DNA from: Staphylococcus warneri
GTDB taxonomy: Bacteria; Bacillota; Bacilli; Staphylococcales; Staphylococcaceae
Reading direction: 5' to 3'
Assembly (NCBI RefSeq): GCF_900636385.1
Contig: NZ_LR134269.1
Span: 1,364,001-1,428,000 of the forward strand
DNA length: 64,000 nucleotides
The translations under genes and the position numbers were made by a program. This document shows, piece by piece, positions 19,643-30,127 of this stretch (position 1 is its first letter; every line of letters begins with the position of its first letter). The notes under the pieces were generated by a model. The model was not told the origin of the DNA. It searched no databases and saw only the letters and a program-made list of their open reading frames with translations.

Positions 19643-20364
19643 TTATAAATTATCAAACGTATAAAAACCGTTTTCCTTGTTGATTAACTTTTCAGCTGCA
19701 CCAATTGCACCATTCGCGAAGATATCTTTAGATTGTGCTTTATGTGAAATCGTAATTGTTTCATCTGTGCCAGCAAATAATACATCATGTTCACCAACAA
19801 TCGTACCACCACGAACGGTATGAATACCAATTTCATCAGGTGAACGCTTCTCAGTTTTATCATGACGATCATAAACTGGCGTTGTTTTATCACGTAAACC
19901 TTCTATAACATCATATAACTTCACTAATGTACCACTAGGTGCATCCACTTTCTTATTATGATGTGCTTCTGTCAGTTCAATATCAAAATCTTGTAGTAGG
20001 GGAACTGCCGCTTCTAAAATCTTAGTAAGCGCATGTACACCATAACTCATATTCGCACTGAAAAATACTGGCATCTTTTTACCTAATGATTCTAATTTTT
20101 GAGTGATTTTCTCTTTTTCACCAGTAGTCGCAACGACTAATGGCAATTCAAATGATTCATCTAATAGGGGTAATAATAAATTAGGATTAGAAAAATCAAT
20201 TGCTACATCTGCTTCTTTAGCATCGGCTATATGATGATATTGTTGGTAGGGTGTTGACTCACTATGAGTCGGTTCAATAACACCGACAATTTCATGGCCT
20301 TTTTCTTCAGCTAATCTTGCAACACGCTGGTTCATAGCGCCATAGCCAATTAATAAGATTTTCA

Positions 20365-20365
<1 letters not shown>
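19643..20365 (-). CDS. dapB: 4-hydroxy-tetrahydrodipicolinate reductase
   Basis: NAD(P)H-dependent reductase that makes tetrahydrodipicolinate. The Rossmann motif GYGAMNQR is at 7-14. The DapB signature is [14 protein letters not shown], with the His/Lys pair and SGT of substrate binding. 240 residues, normal. Its ATG overlaps the dapA stop by one base, showing translational coupling. Confidence 0.96.
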
Positions 20366-22240
<1,875 letters not shown>

Positions 22241-22298
22241 GTCTAAGTCACTCCGTTTTAAATATTATTAATATTGTGAAAAATTAAGTTAAAATCAA

Positions 22299-23501
22299 TT
22301 ATATATCAAATGCACCGTACAATTCTTCGACGGCTTTTTCACCATTTTCAGCATCAATGACATAAGAAATACTGATTTCAGAAGTGGTTGTTTGGTAAAA
22401 AGGTATCTTCGCATTGATTAAAGTAATAAATGCCTTAGATGCTACGCCTGACATATCTCTCATACCGGATCCGATTAATGAAATTTTGACATATGCTTCA
22501 TTAATTTTATAATCCAAAGCTTCAAAATCAACGGCTAATTGTTCTAAAATAGCTGAGATTTGATGTGCATCTGTATCTTTAATACTGAAGGATAGTTGTA
22601 GTCCTTCGTGGTTGACAATTTGTGAAATCATATCCACATTAACTGAACCCATTTCTAGCTCTGTGAATAGTTGTGTTAATAATTGATTATCTGGTAGGGG
22701 ATAGGTGATCGTTACATGCATCATGTGTTGATCTAATGCAACCCCAGTAACTGCTTTTTTCTCTAATAAATCACTTCTAGACATAATCCATGTTCCTTTC
22801 ACATTTGATAACGTTCTTCCTAAATATAATGGTATATCATAATTTTTAGCCAACTCTACGCTACGTGTCTCAAGTACGCCAGCACCTAATGCGCTCATTT
22901 CCATCATTTCCTCATATGATACATACTCTAAACGTTTGGCATAACTCAGTACTCTTGGGTCTGTAGCATATACACCATCAACATCTGTGTAGATTTCACA
23001 AGGAATCTGATTACTCGTCGCTAAAGCTACTGCTGTTGTATCTGAACCACCACGTCCTAGTGTGGTTAATTCATGATCCTCATTGATGCCTTGGAATCCA
23101 GCTATAACAAGTACATCGTGGGTATCAAAAGCTGTTTCAAAGGTTGATGGGTCAATTTCAGCAATTTTACTTTTTAAATGATGACCAATGGTTTTGATAC
23201 CTGCTTGATATCCTGTCATTGCTTTAGCGCTAATACCAATATCATTAAGTACCATTGATAAATATGAAACGGTTTGTTGCTCACCTGTAGTTAACAGTAG
23301 GGCGAGTTCTTGCTCTTTTGGTGTTGATGTTAAAGTGGACACATTCTCCATTAATTGATCCGTGGTTTTGCCCATTGCACTAACTACCACAATGAGTTGT
23401 TCACCTTGTTCAACACGATTTTTTAGCATACCTGCTATATTTTTAATTTTAGTAAAATCACTGACGGAAGAACCGCCAAATTTCAAAACACTTCTATTCA
23501 A
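22299..23501 (-). CDS. lysC: Aspartokinase
   Basis: Phosphorylates aspartate with ATP to open the aspartate family pathway. VLKFGGSSVSDF is at 5-16, with TLGRGGSDTTAVALA and YTDVDGVYATDPR in the kinase domain. Two C-terminal ACT modules (about 265-400; HVTITYPLP and ISLIGSGMRDMSGV) normally carry lysine feedback. 400 residues. First gene of the lysine operon, directly behind the L-box and its terminator; GAGGAGG precedes the ATG. Confidence 0.96.
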   Translation of the reverse strand: MNRSVLKFGGSSVSDFTKIKNIAGMLKNRVEQGEQLIVVVSAMGKTTDQLMENVSTLTSTPKEQELALLLTTGEQQTVSYLSMVLNDIGISAKAMTGYQAGIKTIGHHLKSKIAEIDPSTFETAFDTHDVLVIAGFQGINEDHELTTLGRGGSDTTAVALATSNQIPCEIYTDVDGVYATDPRVLSYAKRLEYVSYEEMMEMSALGAGVLETRSVELAKNYDIPLYLGRTLSNVKGTWIMSRSDLLEKKAVTGVALDQHMMHVTITYPLPDNQLLTQLFTELEMGSVNVDMISQIVNHEGLQLSFSIKDTDAHQISAILEQLAVDFEALDYKINEAYVKISLIGSGMRDMSGVASKAFITLINAKIPFYQTTTSEISISYVIDAENGEKAVEELYGAFDI

Positions 23502-23543
23502 TATTTGTCCTCCTCAGTTAGTAGGGAGACACATCCATTCAAT

Positions 23544-23576
23544 AAAAAAGAACAAGTCTGGAATGCGACTTGTTCT
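23544..23576 (-). terminator. Lysine riboswitch expression-platform terminator
   Basis: On the minus strand AGAACAAGTC (23576-23567) and GACTTGTTCT (23558-23549) form a perfect 10-bp stem with an 8-nt loop, followed by six T. ACTTGT at 23592-23587, beside the aptamer's P1, can instead pair with ACAAGT at 23573-23568 as an antiterminator. Confidence 0.93.
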
Positions 23577-23586
23577 ACATTTATGT

Positions 23587-23757
23587 ACAAGTGATGCACT
23601 CCATTATTATGAAATAATGACAAACTCTTAGCTCTTAACCAAAAAGTCCAACAAATGATACCTGCTATTATCATTCGTTTCGGCATTGCCCCCTTTCAAT
23701 ATTAGCTGTTAGCAGACAGTTGCCTAATATTTACTCATGTTTAATGCGCCTCATCAA
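23587..23757 (-). promoter_or_regulatory. L-box lysine riboswitch
   Basis: The leader of lysC carries L-box signatures in order on the minus strand: GATGAGGCGCAT (from 23755), ATGAGTA, AAAGGGGGCAATGCCGAA and the closing GGAGTGCATC (23602-23593). Lysine binding should stabilise P1 and free the downstream terminator, shutting off the whole lysC-to-lysA operon. A minus-strand open frame across this stretch is not a gene. Confidence 0.95.
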
Positions 23758-23782
23758 AATCTTATTCAATTGATATGTTTTT

Positions 23783-23811
23783 ATTATACATATACCACAT
23801 GTGACTGTAAA
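23783..23811 (-). promoter_or_regulatory. Promoter of the lysine operon
   Basis: -35 TTTACA (23811-23806), 17-bp spacer, consensus -10 TATAAT (23788-23783); predicted start near 23776, just before the aptamer. The stretch from 23812 to 23966 holds only small hairpins, for example CACTCG/CGAGTG near 23900. Confidence 0.85.
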
Positions 23812-23966
23812 CCGATAATTGCGATTTTTTGAAATAAACAGAAAATTTCAAAGTGATACTTAGCATTTTAATGGTTAGTATCTCTCGTGCACTCGGATGG
23901 TAAGACGAGTGTAGTCATTAATATAAATAACTAATGTAGTAGGGGAACGTTCATTATATCTGTATA

Positions 23967-24008
23967 TAAAAAGCGTATAAATACATCATCAAAATGTATT
24001 CATACGCT
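23967..24008 (-). terminator. Terminator of the ABC-F gene
   Basis: On the minus strand a 15-bp stem (24008-23994 with 23986-23972, one G-U), a 7-nt loop, then TTTTTA. Confidence 0.9.
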
Positions 24009-24021
24009 CAATCGAAGTCAT

Positions 24022-25623
24022 CTATTTTAATACTCCTGTTTCTTTTAAGTATTCTTCATATGGAATTTCTTTAGAAACAGCACCAGATTGATTTAAATCA
24101 ATCACACGGTTAGCAATTGTATTGATAAATTCAAAGTCATATGATGTAAAGATCAATGAACCTTTAAATGATTTCAAACCATCATTGACTGCGGTGATAC
24201 TTTCTAAGTCTAAGTGGTTGGTTGGCTCATCTAGTAGTAACACGTTAGCACTTGATAGCATCATTTTACTTAACATACAGCGAACTTTTTCGCCACCTGA
24301 TAACACGCTTGCTTTTTTCTTAACTTCTTCGCCACTAAACAACATACGTCCTAAGAAGCCGCGTAAGAATGTTTCAGTTTGCTCATCTTCTGGCGCATAT
24401 TGACGTAACCAGTCCACAAGATTCATATCCACACCATCAAAGAATTCAGAATTATCTTTAGGGAAGTAACTTAATGAAGTTGTTACACCCCATTTATAAG
24501 ATCCTTCATCTGGTTCCATTTCACCAGCTAAGATTTTAAGTAATGTTGTTTTTGCAATCTCACTATCACCAATTAAAATGGCTTTATCATTAGGATTCAT
24601 TGTAAATGAAATGTTATCTAATACTTTTTCGCCATCAATAGTTTTAGAAAGGTTTTGTACAGTTAATAAATCATTACCAATTTCTCTTTCAGGTGTGAAT
24701 TTTACATATGGATAACGTCTGGATGAAGGTTGGATATCATCTAATTCAATTTTTTCTAATTGTTTCTTACGACTTGTTGCCTGTTTAGATTTAGAAGCAT
24801 TCGCTGAGAAACGAGCAACGAAATCTTGTAATTCTTTAATTTTTTCTTCTTTTTTCTTGTTTTGTTCTTGAGCCATTTTTTGAGCTAATTGACTTGATTG
24901 ATACCAGAAATCATAGTTACCAACGTAAACTTTAATTTTACCGAAGTCTAAGTCAGCAATATGCGTACACACATTATTTAAGAAGTGACGGTCATGGGAT
25001 ACTACAATAACTGTATTTTCAAAGTTAATTAAAAAGTCTTCTAACCAACTAATAGCTGGAATATCCAAACCATTGGTAGGCTCATCTAGTAATAGTACGT
25101 CTGGATCGCCAAATAAACTTTGTGCTAACAATACTTTTACTTTTTGGTTATTTTCAAGTTCAGACATTTTCTTGTCTTGTAATGATGCATCGATACCTAA
25201 TCCTGAAAGTAGGTTAGCTGCATCTGCTTCAGCATTCCATCCATTCATTTCAGCAAATTCGCCTTCAAGTTCAGCAGCACGAATACCATCTTCATCACTA
25301 AAGTCTGGTTTCATGTAGATTTCATCTTTTTCTTTCATTACTTCATATAAACGTTCATGACCTTTGATCACGACATCTAGAACACGTTCATCTTCATATG
25401 CGAAGTGATCCTGTTTTAAAATCGCTAATCTTTCATCTTTACCTAATGACACATGACCCGTTTGTGAATCCAACTCACCAGATAAAATTTTTAAGAAAGT
25501 AGATTTACCTGCACCATTTGCACCAATTAATCCATAGCAATTACCCTCAGTAAATTTAATATTTACATCTTCAAATAGCTTACGATCACCAAAACGTAAA
25601 CTTACATCAGTTACTTGTAACAT
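24022..25623 (-). CDS. ABC-F family ATPase (YkpA/YbiT-like)
   Basis: A 533-residue soluble protein with two ABC domains and no membrane segments, so a ribosome-associated ABC-F factor rather than a transporter. Domain 1: Walker A GANGAGKS (34-41), Walker B LLLDEPTNGLD. A charged linker (about 245-300; KKKEEKIKELQ, KSKQATSRKKQ) joins domain 2: GDSEIAKTT (352-360), LSGGEKVR (441-448), DEPTNHLDLES. The domain-1 signature is degenerate (LENNQ, 156-160), and domain-2 Walker A has Ala for the Gly before Lys. AAGGAGC precedes the ATG. No drug-resistance role is implied. Confidence 0.92.
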   Translation of the reverse strand: MLQVTDVSLRFGDRKLFEDVNIKFTEGNCYGLIGANGAGKSTFLKILSGELDSQTGHVSLGKDERLAILKQDHFAYEDERVLDVVIKGHERLYEVMKEKDEIYMKPDFSDEDGIRAAELEGEFAEMNGWNAEADAANLLSGLGIDASLQDKKMSELENNQKVKVLLAQSLFGDPDVLLLDEPTNGLDIPAISWLEDFLINFENTVIVVSHDRHFLNNVCTHIADLDFGKIKVYVGNYDFWYQSSQLAQKMAQEQNKKKEEKIKELQDFVARFSANASKSKQATSRKKQLEKIELDDIQPSSRRYPYVKFTPEREIGNDLLTVQNLSKTIDGEKVLDNISFTMNPNDKAILIGDSEIAKTTLLKILAGEMEPDEGSYKWGVTTSLSYFPKDNSEFFDGVDMNLVDWLRQYAPEDEQTETFLRGFLGRMLFSGEEVKKKASVLSGGEKVRCMLSKMMLSSANVLLLDEPTNHLDLESITAVNDGLKSFKGSLIFTSYDFEFINTIANRVIDLNQSGAVSKEIPYEEYLKETGVLK

Positions 25624-25701
25624 GCATTTGCTCCTTTTTTATATCGTTATTCTAACGGAAGAATTATATCATATTATAACGATAGTTTCGACCACCTATA
25701 A

Positions 25702-25736
25702 CTTGTAATGATAGATTACAAGACTCATGTTATACT
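25702..25736 (+). promoter_or_regulatory. cvfB promoter with operator-like palindrome
   Basis: CTTGTAAT (25702-25709), a 5-nt spacer and ATTACAAG (25715-25722) form a perfect palindrome over the -35 region. An extended -10, TGTTATACT (25728-25736), follows. The binding protein is unknown; the layout is that of a repressor or activator site. Confidence 0.55.
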
Positions 25737-25768
25737 ATAAAAGAATAAAAGACTCGAAGGAGAATATA

Positions 25769-26677
25769 ATGGCACTAGAAAAAGATATCGTAGGTTCTAT
25801 AGAATTTCTTGAAGTAACTGGCTTACAAGGATCAACATACATGTTAAAAGGACCCAATGGAGAACAAGTTAAACTCAATCAATCCGAAGTAAATGAAGAA
25901 GATGAATTACAAAAAGGTGAAGAATACAGTTTCTTCATTTATCCAAATCGATCAGGCGAATTATTTGCGACACAAAATATGCCTGATATTACAAAAGACA
26001 AATATGACTTTGCAAAGGTACTTAAAGTCGATCGAGATGGTGCACGTGTCGATGTTGGTCTTCCAAGAGAAGTATTAATACCATGGGAAGATCTACCAAA
26101 GGTTAAAACACTATGGCCAGAAGCAGGAGATCAATTACTTGTTACATTAAGAATTGATAGTCAGAACCAAATGTTCGCACGATTAGCAAGTGAAGGTATC
26201 GTTGATAACATGTACACACCAATTAACGATGATAGTAAACAAAATGAAATGTTAGAAGCTAGACCATATCGTGTATTAAGAGTGGGTAGTTTCTTATTAA
26301 GTACAGAAGGTTATAAAATTTTTGTTCATGAATCTGAACGTAAAGCAGAGCCAAGATTAGGTGAATTAGTAACCGTTCGTATCATTGGTCATAATGAGCG
26401 CGGTGAACTTAATGGTTCATTTTTACCTTTAGCTCATGAAAGGTTAGACGATGATGGTCAAGTCATATTTGATTTACTTGTGGAATATGATGGCGAATTA
26501 CCTTTTTGGGATAAATCAAGTCCCGAAGCTATTAAAGAAGTATTTAATATGAGTAAAGGTTCATTTAAACGTGCCATTGGTCATCTATATAAACAAAAGA
26601 TAATTAATATCGAAACGGGTAAAATTAGCTTAACGAAAAAAGGTTGGTCTCGTATGGAAGAACAACAAAATTCTTAA
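25769..26677 (+). CDS. cvfB: S1-domain RNA-binding regulator CvfB
   Basis: RNA-binding protein with S1-like modules and a C-terminal winged helix (FNMSKGSFKRAIGHLYKQKI, then KGWSRM). The S. aureus homologue affects virulence-factor expression. S1 features include DKYDFAKVLKVDRDGARVDV and RIIGHNERGELNGSF. An ATG at 25727 lacks a ribosome site; the ATG at 25769 follows AAGGAG with 6-nt spacing, giving 302 residues, close to the length I remember for S. aureus CvfB. Divergent from the ABC-F gene. Confidence 0.9.
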   Translation: MALEKDIVGSIEFLEVTGLQGSTYMLKGPNGEQVKLNQSEVNEEDELQKGEEYSFFIYPNRSGELFATQNMPDITKDKYDFAKVLKVDRDGARVDVGLPREVLIPWEDLPKVKTLWPEAGDQLLVTLRIDSQNQMFARLASEGIVDNMYTPINDDSKQNEMLEARPYRVLRVGSFLLSTEGYKIFVHESERKAEPRLGELVTVRIIGHNERGELNGSFLPLAHERLDDDGQVIFDLLVEYDGELPFWDKSSPEAIKEVFNMSKGSFKRAIGHLYKQKIINIETGKISLTKKGWSRMEEQQNS

Positions 26678-26721
26678 TACAAAACGCATTTCTTCTATTA
26701 GTATAGTCGAATCATATCACC

Positions 26722-26763
26722 ATAGCGCTTATTGAATGAAATATTTCAATAAGCGCTATTTTT
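26722..26763 (+). terminator. cvfB terminator
   Basis: A 15-bp perfect stem (26722-26736 with 26745-26759), loop of 8, then TTTTT. Confidence 0.93.
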
Positions 26764-26885
26764 GTAATACTTTATGTCCCCAAAACCATAATTCTTATAT
26801 GTATTCATTTTAACAACTGAAAATTTACATTAATCTCCAAAATTCCATACTTTAAAAACCTTGCTATATCAATGTTCGAAGCACA

Positions 26886-26945
26886 TTTACAATTCAATTA
26901 TCATTCTTAACAAAACATTTACATTAGCTCTATTATTAATTAACA
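26886..26945 (+). promoter_or_regulatory. PhoP (PHO) boxes upstream of pstS
   Basis: TTTACA or TTAACA hexamers start at 26886, 26907, 26918 and 26940, that is, with spacings of 21, 11 and 22 bp. The 11-bp period and TT(A/T)ACA sequence are those of PhoP binding sites in Bacillales. They lie 70-130 bp before pstS, as expected for induction by phosphate starvation. No separate convincing -10/-35 pair is visible. Confidence 0.75.
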
Positions 26946-27017
26946 ATAAACCTTTAGTATTAGAACTGTAAGAAATACATATAACATTTGGGTTATTTAT
27001 ATTAGGAGGATGTTTCA

Positions 27018-27998
27018 ATGAAAAAGTGGCAATTAGTCGGTACGACTGTATTAGGAGCTTCAGTACTTTTAGGCGCTTGTGGTGGCGGTAACAACGGCGG
27101 TTCAGGCGAAGGTAAAGATGTAAGTGGAAAAGTAAAAGGTGACGGGTCATCAACAGTCGGTCCAATCATTGAAAAATTAAACGAAAAATTCGCTAAAGAT
27201 TATCCTAACGCTACAGTATCATCTGGTACTTCAGGAACTGGTGGCGGATTCGAGAAATTCATTTCTGGTGAAACAGATTTCTCAAATGCTTCAAGACCAA
27301 TTAAAGATGAAGAAAAGAAAAAATTAGAAGATAAAGGCATTAAATACAAAGAATACAAAATTGCACAAGATGGTGTAACAGTTACAGTAAACAAAGATAA
27401 CGACTTTGTTAAATCATTATCTAAAGACCAACTTAAAGAAATTTACTCTGGCAAAGCTAAAACTTGGAAAGATGTTAACTCTAAATGGCCAGATAAGAAA
27501 ATCAAAGCTTTCTCACCTGACCAATCACATGGTACATTCGACTTCTTTACTGAAGAAGTAATGGACAAAGGTGATATCAAAGCTGAGAAAAATGCTGATA
27601 CAAACGTAATCGTTCAATCAGTTGAAAAGAATAAAGAAGGTATCGGTTACTTCGGTTATAACTTCTATCAACAAAATAAAGATAAGTTAAAAGAAGTTAA
27701 AATCAAAGACGATAAAGGTAAAGACACAGAACCAACTAAGAAAACAATTCAAGATAACTCTTATGCATTAAGTAGACCATTATTCATCTACGCTAAAGAG
27801 AAATCATTAAAAGAAAATAAAGCATTCCAAGAATTCATGAAATTTACACTTGAAGATAAAGGTAAATCAGCAGAGGATGCTGGGTATGTAGCACTTCCTA
27901 AGAAAGACTATAAAGAAGAACTTAAAGATTTGAAAAAATACATTAAGAAAAACAGCAAAGACTCTGATAAAAAATCTGATAAAAAAGAAGATAAATAA
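27018..27998 (+). CDS. pstS: Phosphate-binding lipoprotein of the Pst transporter
   Basis: Lipoprotein that captures phosphate for the PstCAB importer. The signal peptide ends in a lipobox, VLLGAC, with lipidated Cys21, then a Gly-rich spacer. Phosphate-binding motifs: [10 protein letters not shown] (about 41), [14 protein letters not shown] (about 73) and [13 protein letters not shown]. 326 residues with a Lys/Asp-rich tail. TAGGAGGATG precedes the ATG. Followed by a structured terminator before pstC, so pstS is probably made in excess. Confidence 0.96.
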   Translation: MKKWQLVGTTVLGASVLLGACGGGNNGGSGEGKDVSGKVKGDGSSTVGPIIEKLNEKFAKDYPNATVSSGTSGTGGGFEKFISGETDFSNASRPIKDEEKKKLEDKGIKYKEYKIAQDGVTVTVNKDNDFVKSLSKDQLKEIYSGKAKTWKDVNSKWPDKKIKAFSPDQSHGTFDFFTEEVMDKGDIKAEKNADTNVIVQSVEKNKEGIGYFGYNFYQQNKDKLKEVKIKDDKGKDTEPTKKTIQDNSYALSRPLFIYAKEKSLKENKAFQEFMKFTLEDKGKSAEDAGYVALPKKDYKEELKDLKKYIKKNSKDSDKKSDKKEDK

Positions 27999-28006
27999 TT
28001 AATAAT

Positions 28007-28149
28007 AGAGTTTGGGAATACTAACGAAAATCAATGCAAAGTGGTTAATTCAATAACCACTTTGTCTGATTTTCTTTTCAGGTTATAAGTCATATTACAA
28101 ATCATGAGTCTAGCTCATCTATAGCCTGAAATATTCCCACTCTTTTTTT
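28007..28149 (+). promoter_or_regulatory. Three-way-junction RNA with terminator between pstS and pstC
   Basis: P1 pairs 28007-28020 with 28132-28143 (AGAGT/ACTCT and GGGAATA/TATTCCC, TT bulge). P2 is GAAAATCA (28026-28033) with TGATTTTC (28067-28074), continued by CAAAGTGGTTA (28037-28047) with TAACCACTTTG (28054-28064). P3 is CAGGTTATA (28079-28087) with TATAGCCTG (28120-28128), capped by ATGAG/CTCAT. Seven T follow P1 directly. At least a terminator; the folded shape exceeds what termination needs. Confidence 0.75.
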
Positions 28150-28184
28150 ATAATTGGGAGATTTAAGAAGAGAGAGGTTTTTAA

Positions 28185-29111
28185 ATGGCTTCAAAAACAA
28201 ATATTAGAGAAATGATTGCTAAGAACAATGCCAAAAAGGGTGGTACAAGCGATAAAATCGTACCTATTATTTTGGCTATCATTGCAGCGATTTCAATTTT
28301 AGTTACATTAGGGATTTTATTTACTTTACTTACAGAAACAATTACGTTCTTCACACGTGTACCAATTACAGAATTTTTATTCTCTACAGATTGGAACCCA
28401 TTCTCTGCTAAACCATCTTATGGTATTTGGGCATTAATCATAGGGACTTTAAAAATCACAATCATTGCTGCATTATTCGCCGTGCCAATCGGTTTAGGTG
28501 CTGCTATTTACTTAAGTGAATATGCTACTGACAAAGTTAGACGTATTATCAAACCAATTTTAGAAATTTTAGCAGGTATTCCTACTATCGTATTTGGTTT
28601 CTTTGCCTTAACTTTTGTCACACCAATTTTAAGATCAGTATTTCCACAATTAGGTAGTTTCAACTCAATCAGTCCTGGATTAGTCGTAGGTGTTATGATT
28701 ATTCCACTTATTACAAGTATGAGTGAAGACGCAATGGCATCCGTACCGAATAAGATTCGTGAAGGTGCATTAGGATTAGGTGCTACTAAATTAGAAGTTG
28801 CAATTAAAGTTGTGTTACCAGCAGCGGCTTCAGGTATTTTAGCTTCAATCGTATTAGCTGTTTCGAGAGCTATCGGTGAAACAATGATTGTATCTCTTGC
28901 AGCAGGTAGTACACCTACAGCTTCACTTAACTTAACTGGTTCTATTCAAACAATGACTGGTTATATCGTTCAGGTTGCTACGGGCGATGCTACTTTCGGA
29001 TCAGACGTTTATTACAGTATCTATGCAGTAGGTTTCACGCTATTCATTTTCACATTAGCTATGAACTTACTATCACAATGGATTTCTAAACGTTTCAGAG
29101 AGGAGTATTAA
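28185..29111 (+). CDS. pstC: Phosphate ABC transporter permease PstC
   Basis: One of the two membrane subunits of the high-affinity phosphate importer. 308 residues with six membrane helices. The ABC-permease EAA loop is around EGALGLGATKLEVAIKVVLP (about 196-215). Helix-1 region IVPIILAIIAAISILVTLGI. AGAGAGAGG precedes the ATG. pstA follows after 1 nt. Confidence 0.95.
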   Translation: MASKTNIREMIAKNNAKKGGTSDKIVPIILAIIAAISILVTLGILFTLLTETITFFTRVPITEFLFSTDWNPFSAKPSYGIWALIIGTLKITIIAALFAVPIGLGAAIYLSEYATDKVRRIIKPILEILAGIPTIVFGFFALTFVTPILRSVFPQLGSFNSISPGLVVGVMIIPLITSMSEDAMASVPNKIREGALGLGATKLEVAIKVVLPAAASGILASIVLAVSRAIGETMIVSLAAGSTPTASLNLTGSIQTMTGYIVQVATGDATFGSDVYYSIYAVGFTLFIFTLAMNLLSQWISKRFREEY

Positions 29112-29112
29112 A

Positions 29113-30043
29113 ATGGCGACAACTACTAATACAGCAAATGGTAATAACAAAACATTAATCGATCAAAAGCAAGTCGATAAAAATATTTCAACTCGTATGA
29201 CTAAAAATAAAGTGTTCAAAGGTATATTTTTAGCCTGTACATTAATCGGTTTAATCGTATTAGCAGCACTATTAATTGATACATTGATCAAAGGTGCTGG
29301 ACATTTAACACCATCATTCTTCACTAACTTTTCATCTTCTACACCATCAATGGCAGGGGTTAAAGGTGCATTAGTCGGTACATTATGGTTAATGATTACT
29401 ATTATTCCAATTTCAATCGTATTAGGTGTGGGCACAGCGATTTATCTTGAAGAGTATGCACGTAAAAATCCATTCACGAACTTTGTTAAGGTTTGTATTT
29501 CAAACTTAGCAGGTGTACCTTCAGTCGTATTCGGTTTATTAGGACTTACATTGTTCGTTCGTGGTATGGGCGTTGAATCTTTATCACTTGGTAAATCTAT
29601 CCTTGCCGGCGCATTAACGATGTCTTTATTAATCTTACCGGTAATTATCGTGGCGGCACAAGAAGCGATTCGTGCTGTACCTAAATCTGTAAGAGAAGCA
29701 TCTTATGGCTTAGGTGCTAACAAATGGCAAACGATTTATAAAGTCGTTTTACCTGCAGCTTTACCAGGTATTTTAACAGGATTCATCTTAGCGCTATCTC
29801 GTGCATTAGGTGAAACAGCACCATTAATCTTAATTGGTATTCCTACGATTCTATTACGTTTACCAAGCGGAATTATGGATCAATTCCAAGCATTACCAAT
29901 TCAAATATATAACTGGGCAAAAAATGCCTCAAGAAGAATTCCAAAATGTCGCATCAGCAGGCATTATCGTATTATTAGTAATCTTATTATTAATGAATGG
30001 ACTAGCTATATTCTTCCGTAACAAATTCAGTAAGAAATTTTAA
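29113..30043 (+). pseudogene. pstA: Phosphate ABC transporter permease PstA, frameshifted near the 3' end
   Basis: Second membrane subunit of the Pst importer. The frame from 29113 encodes normal PstA, including EAA loop EASYGLGANKWQTIYKVVLP, up to NWAK (residue 270). After a run of six A (29919-29924) it enters a nonsense tail and stops at 30021 (302 residues). The +1 frame continues the true C-terminus, PQEEFQNVASAGIIVLLVIL and FFRNKFSKKF, to TAA at 30043. One A fewer would give an intact 309-residue protein. As read, the last membrane helix is lost. Real mutation or homopolymer sequencing error cannot be told apart here. Confidence 0.88.
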
Positions 30044-30127
30044 GCTGACGTCTTAAAAACAGGGAAACGTTATTTACGATTAAGTAGACATTAAATCAAC
30101 TTAGTTAATTAGAAGGAGTTTTATATT

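Noticed and set aside
23498..23686. Minus-strand open frame of 62 codons upstream of lysC
   Set aside because: It runs through the 3' part of the L-box aptamer and its terminator; the bases are explained by RNA structure and the encoded peptide resembles nothing.
26887..27165. Minus-strand 92-codon frame over the pstS promoter and signal peptide
   Set aside because: Antisense to pstS and the PHO boxes, with no ribosome site and low-complexity Leu/His content.
29911..29930. Programmed ribosomal frameshift in pstA
   Set aside because: The A-run could suggest -1 slippage, but restoration needs a +1 shift and the downstream frame is the ordinary family C-terminus, so an indel or read error is simpler.
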